A stretch of DNA of 64,000 bases, from the NCBI RefSeq assembly GCF_008727715.1, contig NZ_CP044218.1, forward strand, positions 3,117,501 through 3,181,500. Direction: 5' to 3'. The notes beneath the pieces are model-generated. The model was not told where the DNA came from. It made no database searches and worked only from the letters and a program-made list of their open reading frames with translations. The first letter of the stretch is position 1. Every line of letters begins with the position of its first letter. The position numbers and the translations under genes are program-made. Positions 6,986 through 16,232 of this stretch are shown here, piece by piece. This stretch comes from Mesorhizobium terrae. GTDB lineage: Bacteria; Pseudomonadota; Alphaproteobacteria; Rhizobiales; Rhizobiaceae.

Positions 6986-8233
6986 GTGAAAAGCAATCGT
7001 CGCAGTTTTCTGAAGGCCACTGCCGCTTTCGGCACCGTGTCCCTCGTCGGTTTCCCGCATATCTGGAACAAGAATTCGTCGCTGGCCTACGCCGCCGACG
7101 GCGAGATCAAGGTGGGCGTGCTGTTCTCGCTCACCGGCACCACCGCCATCATCGAGGAGTCGCTCAACAAGGCGACGATCATGGCGATCGAAGAGATCAA
7201 TGCCGCCGGTGGCATCAACGGTAGGAAGCTCGTGCCGGTGGTCGAGGACCCGGCCTCCGATCCGGCGACCTTCGCCGAAAAGGCACGCAAGCTGGTGCTG
7301 TCGGACAAATGCGTTTCGGTGTTCGGCTCCTACACCTCGGCCAGCCGCAAGGCGGTGCTGCCGGTGTTCGAGAAGCAGAACAATCTCTATTGGTACCCGA
7401 CCCTCTATGAGGGCCGCGAATGCTCCAAGAACGTCATCTACACCGGCGCCGTGCCCAACCAGCAGCAGGACGATTTCGTGCCGTGGCTGGTCGAGAAGTT
7501 CGGCAAGCGCTGGTACCTGATCGGCTCGAACTACATCTATCCGAAGGAAGAAAACAACTACTGCAAGAAGCTCCTGGCCGAGCTCGGCGCGGAAGTGGTG
7601 GCCGAGGAATATGTGCCGCTCGGCCATTCGGAATTCTCGTCCGTCATCAACAAGCTGAAGGCTGAAAAGCCGAATGTCATCTTCTCGACGGTGGTGGGCG
7701 ATTCCGTCGTGGCGCTGCACCGCCAGTATCACGCCGCCGGCCTCGATCCCGAGAAGATGCCGATGGCAAGCCTCACCACCTCCGAAAACGAAGTGGCGGC
7801 GATGGGCGGCGAGGCAGCCGCGGGTCACTTCACCTCTGCGCCCTACTTCATGGTGTGGGACTCGCCCGAGAACCACAAATTCGTCGACGCCTACAAGAAG
7901 CGCTGGGGCGGCGACAAGGTCACCCACTTCGTGTCCGAGCCGTCTTATTTCCAGATCTACTTGTTCAAGCAGGCGGTCGAGAAACTGGCCGGCTCCGACA
8001 TCTCTCCCAACGCCATCCGCGAGGCGGTGAAGGGGCAGGAGCTGGTTGCTCCGCAAGGCAAGGTGCGTATCGAGCCCGAGAACCTGCACAGCTGGCTGTG
8101 GCCGAAGATCGGTCAGTGCCAGGCCGACGGCCAGTTCAAAATCCTGAAGCAGTCGGCCAACTGGCTCGAGCCGTCGCCCTACAAGGCCTACCCCAACCAG
8201 CACTGCACGGCTGAAGGCCTCAAACAGAGCTGA
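6986..8233 (+). CDS. Urt/Fmd-type ABC transporter substrate-binding protein, Tat-exported
   Basis: A 415-residue UrtA-like periplasmic binding protein. The N-terminus MKSNRRSFLKATAA is a twin-arginine signal, with a probable cleavage site after about residue 36 (LAYA). The mature part starts IKVGVLFSLTGTTAIIEES, as in urea/short-chain-amide binding proteins. The GTG start at 6986 follows GGGGAGAAGAAG. It is the first gene of a five-gene HAAT-family importer and lies directly behind two terminators. Family knowledge suggests urea or short amides as ligand; the downstream amidase and the AmiC/AmiR pair favour amides. Confidence 0.85.
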   Translation: MKSNRRSFLKATAAFGTVSLVGFPHIWNKNSSLAYAADGEIKVGVLFSLTGTTAIIEESLNKATIMAIEEINAAGGINGRKLVPVVEDPASDPATFAEKARKLVLSDKCVSVFGSYTSASRKAVLPVFEKQNNLYWYPTLYEGRECSKNVIYTGAVPNQQQDDFVPWLVEKFGKRWYLIGSNYIYPKEENNYCKKLLAELGAEVVAEEYVPLGHSEFSSVINKLKAEKPNVIFSTVVGDSVVALHRQYHAAGLDPEKMPMASLTTSENEVAAMGGEAAAGHFTSAPYFMVWDSPENHKFVDAYKKRWGGDKVTHFVSEPSYFQIYLFKQAVEKLAGSDISPNAIREAVKGQELVAPQGKVRIEPENLHSWLWPKIGQCQADGQFKILKQSANWLEPSPYKAYPNQHCTAEGLKQS

Positions 8234-8241
8234 TTGTGCCC

Positions 8242-8289
8242 GCGCATCGGCCCGAAAATCGGAACCGATTTTAGGAAAGCGCGATGCGC
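8242..8289. repeat. Mesorhizobium-type intergenic palindrome (RIME-like), copy 1
   Basis: Outer arms GCGCATCG (8242-8249) and CGATGCGC (8282-8289) enclose an inner pair AAAATCGG/CCGATTTT. This extended hairpin type, with CCCGAAAATCGG and CCGATTTT cores, recurs between genes in Mesorhizobium genomes. It lies between the binding-protein gene and the first permease gene, where a hairpin may protect the upstream mRNA or lower downstream expression. Confidence 0.65.
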
Positions 8290-8356
8290 AATTTCAAGGC
8301 GTCCGGTGGCGGGCTTCGTACCGCCACCGCCTCTCTATCCTGGAAGAAGCGGCGAC

Positions 8357-9226
8357 ATGGAAATCTTCGTCTCCCAGATCATGACGGGCCTGAGCATCGG
8401 CTCCATCCTGCTTTTGGTCGCGCTGGGCCTCGCCATCATCTACGGCGTCACCGGCGTCATCAACCTTGCCCATGGCGAGTTCGTCATGCTCGGTGCCTAT
8501 GCGGCCTGGTTCCTACAGACGCAGTTCGGGCTCGGCCTGCTCGCCAGCCTCGTGCCGATATTCCTGCTGCTGGCGCTGTTCGGCTGGCTCATCGAAGCGC
8601 TAGTCATACGCCATCTCTACGACCGGCCGCTCGACACGATCCTCGCGACCTGGGGCATCGGCGTCATGGCGCAGCAGGCGATACGCCTGACCGCCGGCGG
8701 CGAACTGCGCTACGTGAAGATGCCAGAATCCCTATCGCAGAGCGTCAACATTCTGGGCGCGACGGACTCGGCTTACCGCCTGTTCATCCTGTTTCTGGCG
8801 CTCGCCTTGTTCGCGCTGACCTGGGGCATCTACCGCTACACCAATTTCGGCCTGAAGCTGCGCGCCATCACCCAGAACCGCGCGGTTGCCTCCGCCTTCG
8901 GCATCAATGCCGGCCGCATCTACCGCACGACATTTGCCTATGGTGCAGGCATGGCCGGCCTCGCCGGGGCGCTGGTATCGCCACTGAAGAGCGTGTCGCC
9001 TGAAATGGGCACCACCTATGTCGTCGACGCCTTCATGGTGGTGGTGCTCGGCGGCACCCAGAGCCTGATGGGCACGCTGGCCAGCTCCGGCATCCTCGGC
9101 GAATTGTCCGGCTACCTAGCCTTCTATTCCAACGACACGATCGCCAAGGCGCTGGTGCTGCTCGCTATCGTTGTCCTCATCCGCTTCCGGCCGCAGGGCC
9201 TGTTTACCGCGCGCCTGCGCGCCTGA
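8357..9226 (+). CDS. urtB: Urt/Liv-type ABC transporter inner-membrane permease 1
   Basis: A 289-residue permease of the branched-chain amino acid/urea (HAAT) family, with conserved segments GLSIGSILLLVALGLAIIYG and GVINLAHGEFVMLGAY near the N-terminus and the loop GLKLRAITQNRAVASAFGI. The ATG at 8357 fits the family start; the open frame extends upstream through the palindrome but that part has no homology pattern. It pairs with the next gene to form the heterodimeric channel. The symbol follows the urea-transporter convention; the true substrate is likely a short amide. Confidence 0.85.
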   Translation: MEIFVSQIMTGLSIGSILLLVALGLAIIYGVTGVINLAHGEFVMLGAYAAWFLQTQFGLGLLASLVPIFLLLALFGWLIEALVIRHLYDRPLDTILATWGIGVMAQQAIRLTAGGELRYVKMPESLSQSVNILGATDSAYRLFILFLALALFALTWGIYRYTNFGLKLRAITQNRAVASAFGINAGRIYRTTFAYGAGMAGLAGALVSPLKSVSPEMGTTYVVDAFMVVVLGGTQSLMGTLASSGILGELSGYLAFYSNDTIAKALVLLAIVVLIRFRPQGLFTARLRA

Positions 9227-9236
9227 AACGACGATC

Positions 9237-10391
9237 ATGTCCAGCCAGGGAAACAACAGAGTGCTCGCCAGAACAAAGACCGAATTCGCGCTCTACGCGG
9301 CGGTGTGCTTGGCCATCCTGCTGGTGCCGGTGTTTTTGCAGGACGCCTTCCTGCTCAACAAATACGCCCGCTACCTCGTCTTCGGCATGCTGGCCGTCTC
9401 GCTCAGCCTGTCCTGGGGTTATGCCGGCATCCTGAATCTCGGCCAGGCGATGACCTTCGGCATCGGTTCCTACTGCATGGCGATGATGCTGAAGCTGAAG
9501 ACCATTCCGGTGCACACGGGGGCCGACGGTCTTCCTGATTTCATGGTCTGGAACAACGTCACCGAACTGCCCTGGTTCTGGACGCCGTTCCATTCACCGC
9601 TGTTCGGCGTGCTGGCTGGCATCCTGCTGCCCGCCGGCGTCGCCGCCTTGCTCGGCTGGTTCGTATTCAAGGGCAGGGTGACCGGTGTCTACGCGGCCAT
9701 CATCACGCTTGCCGCCATGGTGGTGGTGCAGCTCGTCATCATCGACCAGCAGGCTTTCACCGGCGGCTTCAATGGCATCACCGATCTCGGCCAGTTCGAT
9801 ATCGCCGGCATCACCTTCGATGCCTATGGCTCGTCGAGCTATTATCTGGTCGCGATCTGCCTGACGGTCACGCTGTTCCTGGCGCTGGCCATCACCAAGA
9901 GCAAGGCCGGCCTGATCGTACAGGCGATCCGAGACGAGGAGGACCGCGTCCGCTTCTTCGGCTACGATGTCGCGCTCTACAAGATCTTCATCTTCTCGGT
10001 TTCGGCGGCGATCGCAGGCCTTGCCGGCATGCTCTACACCATCGTCATGGAGTTCGCCTCGCCGACCTTCCTCGGTGTGCCGCTCTCGCTCTCTGTCGTC
10101 ATCTGGGTCGCGGTCGGTGGTCGCCAGAGCCTGCTCGGCGCGATGCTCGGCGCCCTCATCGTCACCGGCGTGCAGGGCGCGCTGTCGGAATCGGAAACCT
10201 TCCTCGACACCTGGACCCTGATCATGGGCCTGCTGTTCGTCCTCGTCGTGCTGTTCCTGCCGCAAGGCATCGCCGGTGCCTTCGCCAACCTTGCACGACG
10301 CTTCGAACGGCAACGGCCCGCCCCAGTGCCGAAACCCGCGCCGCATGCCGAACCCATCGCCAACGGCCGCGAGATCGAGAGCACACGATGA
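9237..10391 (+). CDS. urtC: Urt/Liv-type ABC transporter inner-membrane permease 2
   Basis: A 384-residue LivM/UrtC-type permease with the conserved SLSWGYAGILNLGQAMTFGI segment and a cytoplasmic coupling loop VQAIRDEEDRVRFFGYDV. The ATG at 9237 lies 10 bases after the previous stop; the stop overlaps the next gene by four bases (ATGA), which indicates translational coupling. The hydrophilic proline-rich C-terminal tail of about 30 residues is typical of UrtC proteins. Confidence 0.85.
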   Translation: MSSQGNNRVLARTKTEFALYAAVCLAILLVPVFLQDAFLLNKYARYLVFGMLAVSLSLSWGYAGILNLGQAMTFGIGSYCMAMMLKLKTIPVHTGADGLPDFMVWNNVTELPWFWTPFHSPLFGVLAGILLPAGVAALLGWFVFKGRVTGVYAAIITLAAMVVVQLVIIDQQAFTGGFNGITDLGQFDIAGITFDAYGSSSYYLVAICLTVTLFLALAITKSKAGLIVQAIRDEEDRVRFFGYDVALYKIFIFSVSAAIAGLAGMLYTIVMEFASPTFLGVPLSLSVVIWVAVGGRQSLLGAMLGALIVTGVQGALSESETFLDTWTLIMGLLFVLVVLFLPQGIAGAFANLARRFERQRPAPVPKPAPHAEPIANGREIESTR

Positions 10392-11146
10392 CCACCGAAA
10401 ATCAACTGGTTGTAGAAAATGCCAGCGTGTCCTTCAGCGGCTTCCGCGCCGTGTCGGACCTGTGCCTCAAGGTTCGCGCTGGCGAACTGCGCTGCCTGAT
10501 CGGTCCGAACGGTGCCGGCAAGACCACGGCGCTCGATCTGATCTGCGGCAAGACCAGACTGTCGGGTGGCGAGATCGTCTTCAAGGGCAAGCCCATCCAC
10601 CGGCTCAGCGAACACGCCATCGCGCGGTCCGGCATCGGCCGCAAGTTCCAGGTGCCCAGCGTGTTCCGGGCGCTCAGCGTGCGTGACAATCTGCATATCG
10701 GCCATTCAAGGCAGCCCGGCGTGCTGGCCAATCTGGTGACCTTCGGTCATGGCGGCGACAATGACGAGATCGAACGGCTGGCCGAGATGGTCGGCCTCGA
10801 GGATGAGCTCGACACGCCGGCGGCCCATCTTTCGCATGGACAGACCCAGTGGCTGGAAATCGCGCTGATCCTGGCGCAGGACCCGTCGCTGATCCTGATG
10901 GACGAGCCGACCGCCGGCATGACGGCGCAGGAAACCAAGAAGACTGCGCAGCTTTTCAACCGGCTCGGCGGTCGCCACACGTTGATCGTCGTCGAACACG
11001 ACATGGGCTTCGTGCGCGACATCGCCCAGACCATCTCGGTCATGCACCAGGGCAAGCTGCTGGCGGAAGGCAGTATCGCAGACATCGAAGGCAACCAGGC
11101 GGTGCGCGACGCCTATCTCGGTTCGGGAGGGATCGGCCATGCTTGA
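10388..11146 (+). CDS. urtD: Urt/Liv-type ABC transporter ATP-binding protein 1
   Basis: A 252-residue LivG/UrtD-type ATPase. Walker A is GPNGAGKTT (39-47) and Walker B is LILMDEPTAGM. The signature segment reads LSHGQTQWLEIALILAQDP, the SHGQ variant of UrtD proteins. It overlaps the preceding permease gene by four bases and the next ATPase by eight, so the importer genes are tightly coupled. Confidence 0.9.
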   Translation: MTTENQLVVENASVSFSGFRAVSDLCLKVRAGELRCLIGPNGAGKTTALDLICGKTRLSGGEIVFKGKPIHRLSEHAIARSGIGRKFQVPSVFRALSVRDNLHIGHSRQPGVLANLVTFGHGGDNDEIERLAEMVGLEDELDTPAAHLSHGQTQWLEIALILAQDPSLILMDEPTAGMTAQETKKTAQLFNRLGGRHTLIVVEHDMGFVRDIAQTISVMHQGKLLAEGSIADIEGNQAVRDAYLGSGGIGHA

Positions 11147-11834
11147 GCTTGCCAATGTCGACGGTTTCTACGGACGCAGCCGCGCCCTGCAATCGGTGTC
11201 AATGAAAGTCGAACAAGGCGACTTCTTCTCTGTGCTCGGCCGCAACGGCGTCGGCAAGACCACGCTGCTGCGCACCGTGCTTGGCCTGATGAGCCGCACC
11301 ACCGGTTCGATCCAGCTCGACGGCGAGGAATTGGTGGCCAAGCGAACCCATGAGCGCTCGCTGGCCGGTCTCGGCTACGTACCGCAGGGGCGCGGTATCC
11401 TGCCCGGCTTCACGGTGCGGGAAAACCTGATGGTCGGCACTTTTGCCGCCAAGGGTGGCGGCGGCCGCATCGCTGAATGGGTGCTCGACCTGTTCCCGAT
11501 CCTCAAGGAATTCCTCAACCGCCGCGGCGGCAACCTGTCCGGTGGTCAGCAGCAGCAACTGGCGATCGCGCGGGCGCTGCTGTCGGAACCCAAGGTGATG
11601 CTGCTCGACGAGCCGACCGAAGGCATCCAGCCCAACATCGTCGAGCAGATCGAGGACGTGCTGATCGACCTCAACCGCAAGCAAGGCCTCACCATCGTGC
11701 TGGTCGAGCAGAACATAGCCTTTGCCCGCCGCGCCTCGAAACATTTCGCGATCCTCAATCGCGGCAGCGTCGCCGTCGGCGGCCCCATCACCGAACTAAG
11801 CGACGACCTCATCCACAAACATCTCGTCGTCTAG
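11139..11834 (+). CDS. urtE: Urt/Liv-type ABC transporter ATP-binding protein 2
   Basis: A 231-residue LivF/UrtE-type ATPase with Walker A GRNGVGKTT (34-42), signature LSGGQQQQLAIARAL, Walker B VMLLDEPTEGIQPNI and switch region VLVEQN. The motif DEPTEGIQP is typical of UrtE. It completes the importer; the amidase gene begins 37 bases downstream. Confidence 0.9.
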   Translation: MLELANVDGFYGRSRALQSVSMKVEQGDFFSVLGRNGVGKTTLLRTVLGLMSRTTGSIQLDGEELVAKRTHERSLAGLGYVPQGRGILPGFTVRENLMVGTFAAKGGGGRIAEWVLDLFPILKEFLNRRGGNLSGGQQQQLAIARALLSEPKVMLLDEPTEGIQPNIVEQIEDVLIDLNRKQGLTIVLVEQNIAFARRASKHFAILNRGSVAVGGPITELSDDLIHKHLVV

Positions 11835-11871
11835 CCAACTACGTTCAGCAACCACAGGAGGAGATTGAAAA

Positions 11872-12909
11872 ATGTACCATGGCGATATTTCGAGCAGCAA
11901 CGACACCGTCGGTGTTGCCGTCGTCAACTACAAGATGCCGCGGCTGCATTCGCGTGAGGAAGTGCTCGCTAATGCCCGCAAGATCGCCGACATGGTGGAA
12001 GGTATGAAGCGCGGCCTGCCCGGCATGGATCTGGTGATCTTCCCGGAATATTCCACGCACGGCATCATGTATGACCAGAAGGAGATGTACGAGACCGCTT
12101 CCGCTGTCCCTGGCGAGGAGACCAAAATTTTCGCCGAGGCCTGCAAGAAGGCGCGTGTGTGGGGTGTGTTCTCGCTGACCGGCGAGCGCCATGAAGAGCA
12201 CCCCAACAAGGCGCCCTACAACACGCTGATCCTGATGAACGACAAGGGCGAGATCGTTCAGAAATACCGCAAGATCATGCCCTGGGTGCCGATCGAGGGC
12301 TGGTATCCCGGTGACTGCACCTATGTCTCCGAAGGCCCGAAGGGCCTGAAGATCTCGCTCATCATCTGCGACGACGGCAATTATCCCGAAATCTGGCGCG
12401 ACTGCGCCATGCGCGGGGCGGAGCTGATCATCCGCTGCCAGGGTTATATGTACCCAGCCAAGGAACAGCAGATCTTGATCTCGAAATCGATGGCCTGGGC
12501 CAACAATGTCTATGTCGCGGTTGCCAACGCCGCCGGCTTCGACGGCGTCTATTCCTATTTCGGCCATTCGGCGATCATCGGCTTCGATGGCCGCACGCTC
12601 GGCGAATGCGGCACCGAGGAGAATGGCATCCAGTATGCCCAGCTGTCGACCTCACTGCTGCGCGACGCGCGCCGCAACATGCAATCGCAGAACCATCTCT
12701 TCAAACTGCTGCACCGCGGTTACACCGGCCTCATCAACTCCGGTGACGACACTCGCGGTCATGCTGCATGTCCGTACAACTTCTACCATCAGTGGATCAC
12801 CGATCCGGAAGGCACGCGCGAAAAGGTAGAGGCAATGACCCGTCAGACGGTCGGCACGCCGGAAAGCCCGATCGATGGCATCCCGAACAAGGTGGCGGCG
12901 CACCGCTGA
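11872..12909 (+). CDS. amiE: Aliphatic amidase
   Basis: A 345-residue nitrilase-superfamily enzyme that hydrolyses short aliphatic amides to the acid and ammonia. It is very close to P. aeruginosa AmiE over the whole length (for example [20 protein letters not shown] and [16 protein letters not shown]). The catalytic triad Glu59 (FPEYS), Lys134 (QKYRKIMPW) and Cys166 (LIICDDGN) is intact. A strong ribosome site AGGAGG precedes the ATG. The match to AmiE rather than to formamidase AmiF is judged from the start and the [15 protein letters not shown] region. Together with AmiC and AmiR it defines the operon as amide-inducible nitrogen or carbon acquisition. Confidence 0.92.
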   Translation: MYHGDISSSNDTVGVAVVNYKMPRLHSREEVLANARKIADMVEGMKRGLPGMDLVIFPEYSTHGIMYDQKEMYETASAVPGEETKIFAEACKKARVWGVFSLTGERHEEHPNKAPYNTLILMNDKGEIVQKYRKIMPWVPIEGWYPGDCTYVSEGPKGLKISLIICDDGNYPEIWRDCAMRGAELIIRCQGYMYPAKEQQILISKSMAWANNVYVAVANAAGFDGVYSYFGHSAIIGFDGRTLGECGTEENGIQYAQLSTSLLRDARRNMQSQNHLFKLLHRGYTGLINSGDDTRGHAACPYNFYHQWITDPEGTREKVEAMTRQTVGTPESPIDGIPNKVAAHR

Positions 12910-12994
12910 ACGGCGCGGCCACTGGCGTGTCGCGGCCACCTCGAGCGTCGCGCGTCCTCTTGGACGCGCAAGGGACGCTCCAGCACGTTGGGTG

Positions 12995-13042
12995 GGCGCA
13001 TGATCCTTTCCGGAAATCGTTCCGATTTCGGGGTCATGCGCC
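12995..13042. repeat. Mesorhizobium-type intergenic palindrome (RIME-like), copy 2
   Basis: Outer arms GGCGCATGATCC (12995-13006) and GGGTCATGCGCC (13031-13042) pair over 12 bp with one mismatch or wobble; the interior has GGAAATCG and CCGATTTC, also complementary. It is the CATGATCC variant of the palindrome family, distinct from copy 1. It lies in the 262-base gap between amiE and the ATPase gene and is the main feature of that gap. Confidence 0.65.
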
Positions 13043-13171
13043 AGGGGCTGCGGCACGTTTGGCCCAGGTTTTTACTCCGCCGGCACTTCACGGTGGCTTC
13101 GTCGCCGTTCATCCCGCTGCTCTTCAAAGGAAGGATGAGGGGAATTGACCGACATTGTATCGAGGTTGGAA

Positions 13172-14005
13172 ATGCATAGTACAAGCGGCGCCAAATCGGC
13201 TCACAATCCCGCGCTCGACGATTTCAGGATCATCCAAGAACCGTATTACCGCTCCGTCGGGCATGAAGTCGCGCTGTTCGAGGCTGCTTATGGCGCGCGC
13301 ATGCCGGTCATGCTCAAGGGGCCGACCGGCTGCGGCAAGACCCGTTTCGTCGAACACATGGCATGGCGGCTGAAGCGACCGCTGGTCACTGTTTCCTGCC
13401 ATGAGGACATGACCGCTTCCGACCTTGTCGGGCGCTACCTGCTCGATGCCGACGGCACGGTCTGGCATGACGGACCGTTGACGCTCGCTGTCCGCTCCGG
13501 CGCGATCTGCTATCTCGACGAGATCGTCGAGGCCAGGCAGGACACCACAGTCGTCATCCATTCCCTGACCGACGACCGTCGCATCCTGCCGCTCGAAAAG
13601 AAGAACGAGGTACTGAAGGCGCATCCTGACTTCCAGCTCGTCATCTCCTACAACCCCGGCTACCAGAGTGTGCTGAAGGACCTGAAGGAATCAACCAAGC
13701 AGCGTTTCGCAGCGATCGCCTTCACCTATCCGGATGCCGCGATCGAGGCGGAGATCGTGGTCTCGGAAGCCGGCGTCAAACGACCCGTCGCGGAGACGCT
13801 GGTGCGGATCGCGCAGCGCTCGCGCAATCTTAAAGGCCATGGCCTGGAGGAGGGCGCCTCGACACGCATGTTGATCAACGCCGGTCATCTCGTAGCCGGC
13901 GGCATCACGCTCGACCAGGCCTGTGAGGTGGCGCTGGTGCTGCCGATCACCGACGATGCCGACATGCGCGACGCGCTCACCGCCGCGATCGCCGCCTGCC
14001 TCTGA
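13172..14005 (+). CDS. MoxR/NorQ-CbbQ-type AAA+ ATPase, AmiB-like
   Basis: A 277-residue AAA+ protein with Walker A GPTGCGKT (50-57) and Walker B ICYLDEI (Asp116-Glu117), in the NorQ/CbbQ branch. Such ATPases work with a VWA partner, encoded directly downstream, to remodel or activate a client enzyme. P. aeruginosa ami operons also contain an ATPase, AmiB, after amiE, so a role in maturing the amidase or importer is plausible. The ATG at 13172 has GAGG at good spacing; a TTG at 13145 in the same frame is an alternative start. Confidence 0.8.
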   Translation: MHSTSGAKSAHNPALDDFRIIQEPYYRSVGHEVALFEAAYGARMPVMLKGPTGCGKTRFVEHMAWRLKRPLVTVSCHEDMTASDLVGRYLLDADGTVWHDGPLTLAVRSGAICYLDEIVEARQDTTVVIHSLTDDRRILPLEKKNEVLKAHPDFQLVISYNPGYQSVLKDLKESTKQRFAAIAFTYPDAAIEAEIVVSEAGVKRPVAETLVRIAQRSRNLKGHGLEEGASTRMLINAGHLVAGGITLDQACEVALVLPITDDADMRDALTAAIAACL

Positions 14006-14009
14006 AGCG

Positions 14010-16232
14010 ATGATCGCCCAGTCGATGCAATCGGACGAGGCCATACGTTCCGCCTTTCCAGGTGATCTCTACGATGCCTGGGGCGATGTTTGCCGCCGCC
14101 TTGCCGGTGCCGGTTATGGCGATGTCGTTACCGACAGCTATCTCAATCACGCACCCGAACTGGCGCGATTGGCCTCGCCGCAGGCCGCGATTGCGCTTGC
14201 CGCGATCGTCTCAGGCCTGGCGATCAGGGCCGGCCGTCGCGCAGCCGCCTTGGCTCCGGTCGCCGCGATCACCGCCGCAAAGCACTACACAGATGCCGCC
14301 TCGCTGCAAGAATGGCTGCGGCTCGTCGAGCAGGTCGGCGATCAGGCGCCGGAATCGGCGGCGGCGCTGCTCGACCAGACCGCCAACCTAGTCGCGCGCC
14401 TTGACGCCCGAGCGCTGGCTTCCTGGGTCAGGATCGGGCTGCGCTCGAGCAATGGCGAGCCTGAACGACGCCTGCGCTTCTTCACGCTGGAAGACCCCAA
14501 TGCGCGGCGCTGGCTGCTGCGCGAAAGTGGCGAGGTCGGGTTTCTCGATCTGGAATCGAGGCTGAAACCTTATCTTGCGGCCTTGTGGGGCGAGACGCCG
14601 CCGATGCGCGAGACGCCGGCCAACGCGCCGGAACAGGCGCGGCGTCGTCCGGGATTCGACGGCAGCGTCCTCAGGTTGCCCGCCGCCTATCCCGGATTTT
14701 CGGGCAGTGACGGCGAAAAGCTCTACCGCGCCGCCGTCGCCCATATCGGTGCTCATCTCAGATTCTCGCGCGAGCGCTTCCCGGTCGGCGGGTTGAAGCC
14801 GGCCCAGATCGCGCTGGTTTCGTTGATCGAGGACGCCAGGGTCGAGCAGTTGGCCACGCGCGAACTTCCCGGTCTTCGCCGCCTATTCACGCCTTTCCAT
14901 GCGGCCGAACCATCCGGCACCGCCACCGCGCCCGGGCTGTTCGCGCGGCTGGCGCGGGCCCTTGCCGATCCGGCATATGACGATCCCGATCCCTGGGTGC
15001 AGAAAGGCCGCCGCGCCTTCTTCGAGGCCGAGGCCGATTGGGGTGGACAGCAGATCAGCCGCCGCATCGGCGACCTGCTCGGCAACGATCTCGGCCAGAT
15101 GCGGGTACAGTTCGATCCGAAGAACTATGTCGTGCAGCCGCCCTATCGCGACGACAATCTCGGCCTCTGGGATTTCGGCGACGACGACCAGCAACAATCG
15201 TCGGAAGCCGAGCAGGTGCTGTCTTCGGCGCGTATTCGGGAAGAGCAGGACGACAGCCGCCCGCCCGATCGCACCGAAACGGAAATGGGCGACACTGGCG
15301 GGCGTGTCGAGGTGATCGAGCAGGCGCACGATGGTGTGCTCATTGCCCGTTATCCCGAATATGACTATGTCACCGGGCGCGAGCAGCCGGAGTGGACTTC
15401 GGTCAAGGAATACACGCCGAAAGCCGCAGCCAACGGCCCCGTCGCCCGGTTGCGCGAAGAGCATGCCGATCTCGTCGCGCGGGTGACGGCGCTGATCCGC
15501 TCCGCCCGTGTCAGCCGCGCAGAGCGCCTGCGCCGCCAGCCGGAAGGCGAATTCCTCGACATGGACGCCTGCATCGAGGCGACGGTCGCCCGCCGCATCG
15601 GCGAGGCTGCCGATCACCGAATACATGGCCGTTACGAGCGGCGCAGCCGTGACCTGTCGGTGCTACTTCTGCTCGACATTTCGCAGTCGACGGCCGAAAA
15701 GGTGCGCGGCTCAACGCGCTCGGTGCTGGATGTCGAGCGCCAGTCGGCAGCCTTGCTGGCACGGGCGATGGCGGGATTGGGCGATCCCTTCGCCATTGCC
15801 GCCTTCTGCTCCGACAAGCGCGACGACGTGCACTACTTCCGGATCAAGGATTTCAGCCGCGCCTACGACGATTTTGTCGATGCGCGGCTGGACGGTCTTG
15901 AAAGCGGGCTCTCCACCCGCATCGGTGCCGCCATGCGCCATGCCGGCGCCGACCTCGCCCGCCAACGCAGCTATCGCCGGCTGCTTCTGGTTGTCACCGA
16001 CGGCGAGCCATCCGACCTCGATGTCGAGGACCGGCTTTACCTGGTCGAGGATGCCCGCAAGGCCGTCCATCACCTCAACCGCTTCGGCATCGATACGTTC
16101 TGTGTCGGGTTGGAGTCGAACGCGGAGTCCTATCTCGGCCGCATCTTCGGCCAGCGCAATGCGATCACCATCGCGGCGGTCGAGCGGCTCACCGATCTGT
16201 TGCCGAAACTCTATCTGACAATTGCAAGATAG
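14010..16232 (+). CDS. NorD/CbbO-like protein with C-terminal VWA domain
   Basis: A 740-residue protein with an alpha-helical N-terminal half and a C-terminal von Willebrand factor A domain from about residue 545. The MIDAS metal site is intact, with Asp556 in LLLLDISQS (DxSxS) and the later VVTDGEPSD. It begins four bases after the ATPase stop. NorQ-NorD and CbbQ-CbbO pairs form complexes in which the VWA protein docks the client by a metal-bridged contact. Here the likely client is an amide-operon enzyme, but nothing in the sequence identifies it. It is the last gene of the operon. Confidence 0.8.
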   Translation: MIAQSMQSDEAIRSAFPGDLYDAWGDVCRRLAGAGYGDVVTDSYLNHAPELARLASPQAAIALAAIVSGLAIRAGRRAAALAPVAAITAAKHYTDAASLQEWLRLVEQVGDQAPESAAALLDQTANLVARLDARALASWVRIGLRSSNGEPERRLRFFTLEDPNARRWLLRESGEVGFLDLESRLKPYLAALWGETPPMRETPANAPEQARRRPGFDGSVLRLPAAYPGFSGSDGEKLYRAAVAHIGAHLRFSRERFPVGGLKPAQIALVSLIEDARVEQLATRELPGLRRLFTPFHAAEPSGTATAPGLFARLARALADPAYDDPDPWVQKGRRAFFEAEADWGGQQISRRIGDLLGNDLGQMRVQFDPKNYVVQPPYRDDNLGLWDFGDDDQQQSSEAEQVLSSARIREEQDDSRPPDRTETEMGDTGGRVEVIEQAHDGVLIARYPEYDYVTGREQPEWTSVKEYTPKAAANGPVARLREEHADLVARVTALIRSARVSRAERLRRQPEGEFLDMDACIEATVARRIGEAADHRIHGRYERRSRDLSVLLLLDISQSTAEKVRGSTRSVLDVERQSAALLARAMAGLGDPFAIAAFCSDKRDDVHYFRIKDFSRAYDDFVDARLDGLESGLSTRIGAAMRHAGADLARQRSYRRLLLVVTDGEPSDLDVEDRLYLVEDARKAVHHLNRFGIDTFCVGLESNAESYLGRIFGQRNAITIAAVERLTDLLPKLYLTIAR

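Noticed and set aside
6971..8203. Minus-strand open frame opposite the Urt-type binding protein
   Set aside because: Antisense shadow with no family pattern; the plus-strand gene has a Tat signal, ribosome site and operon context.
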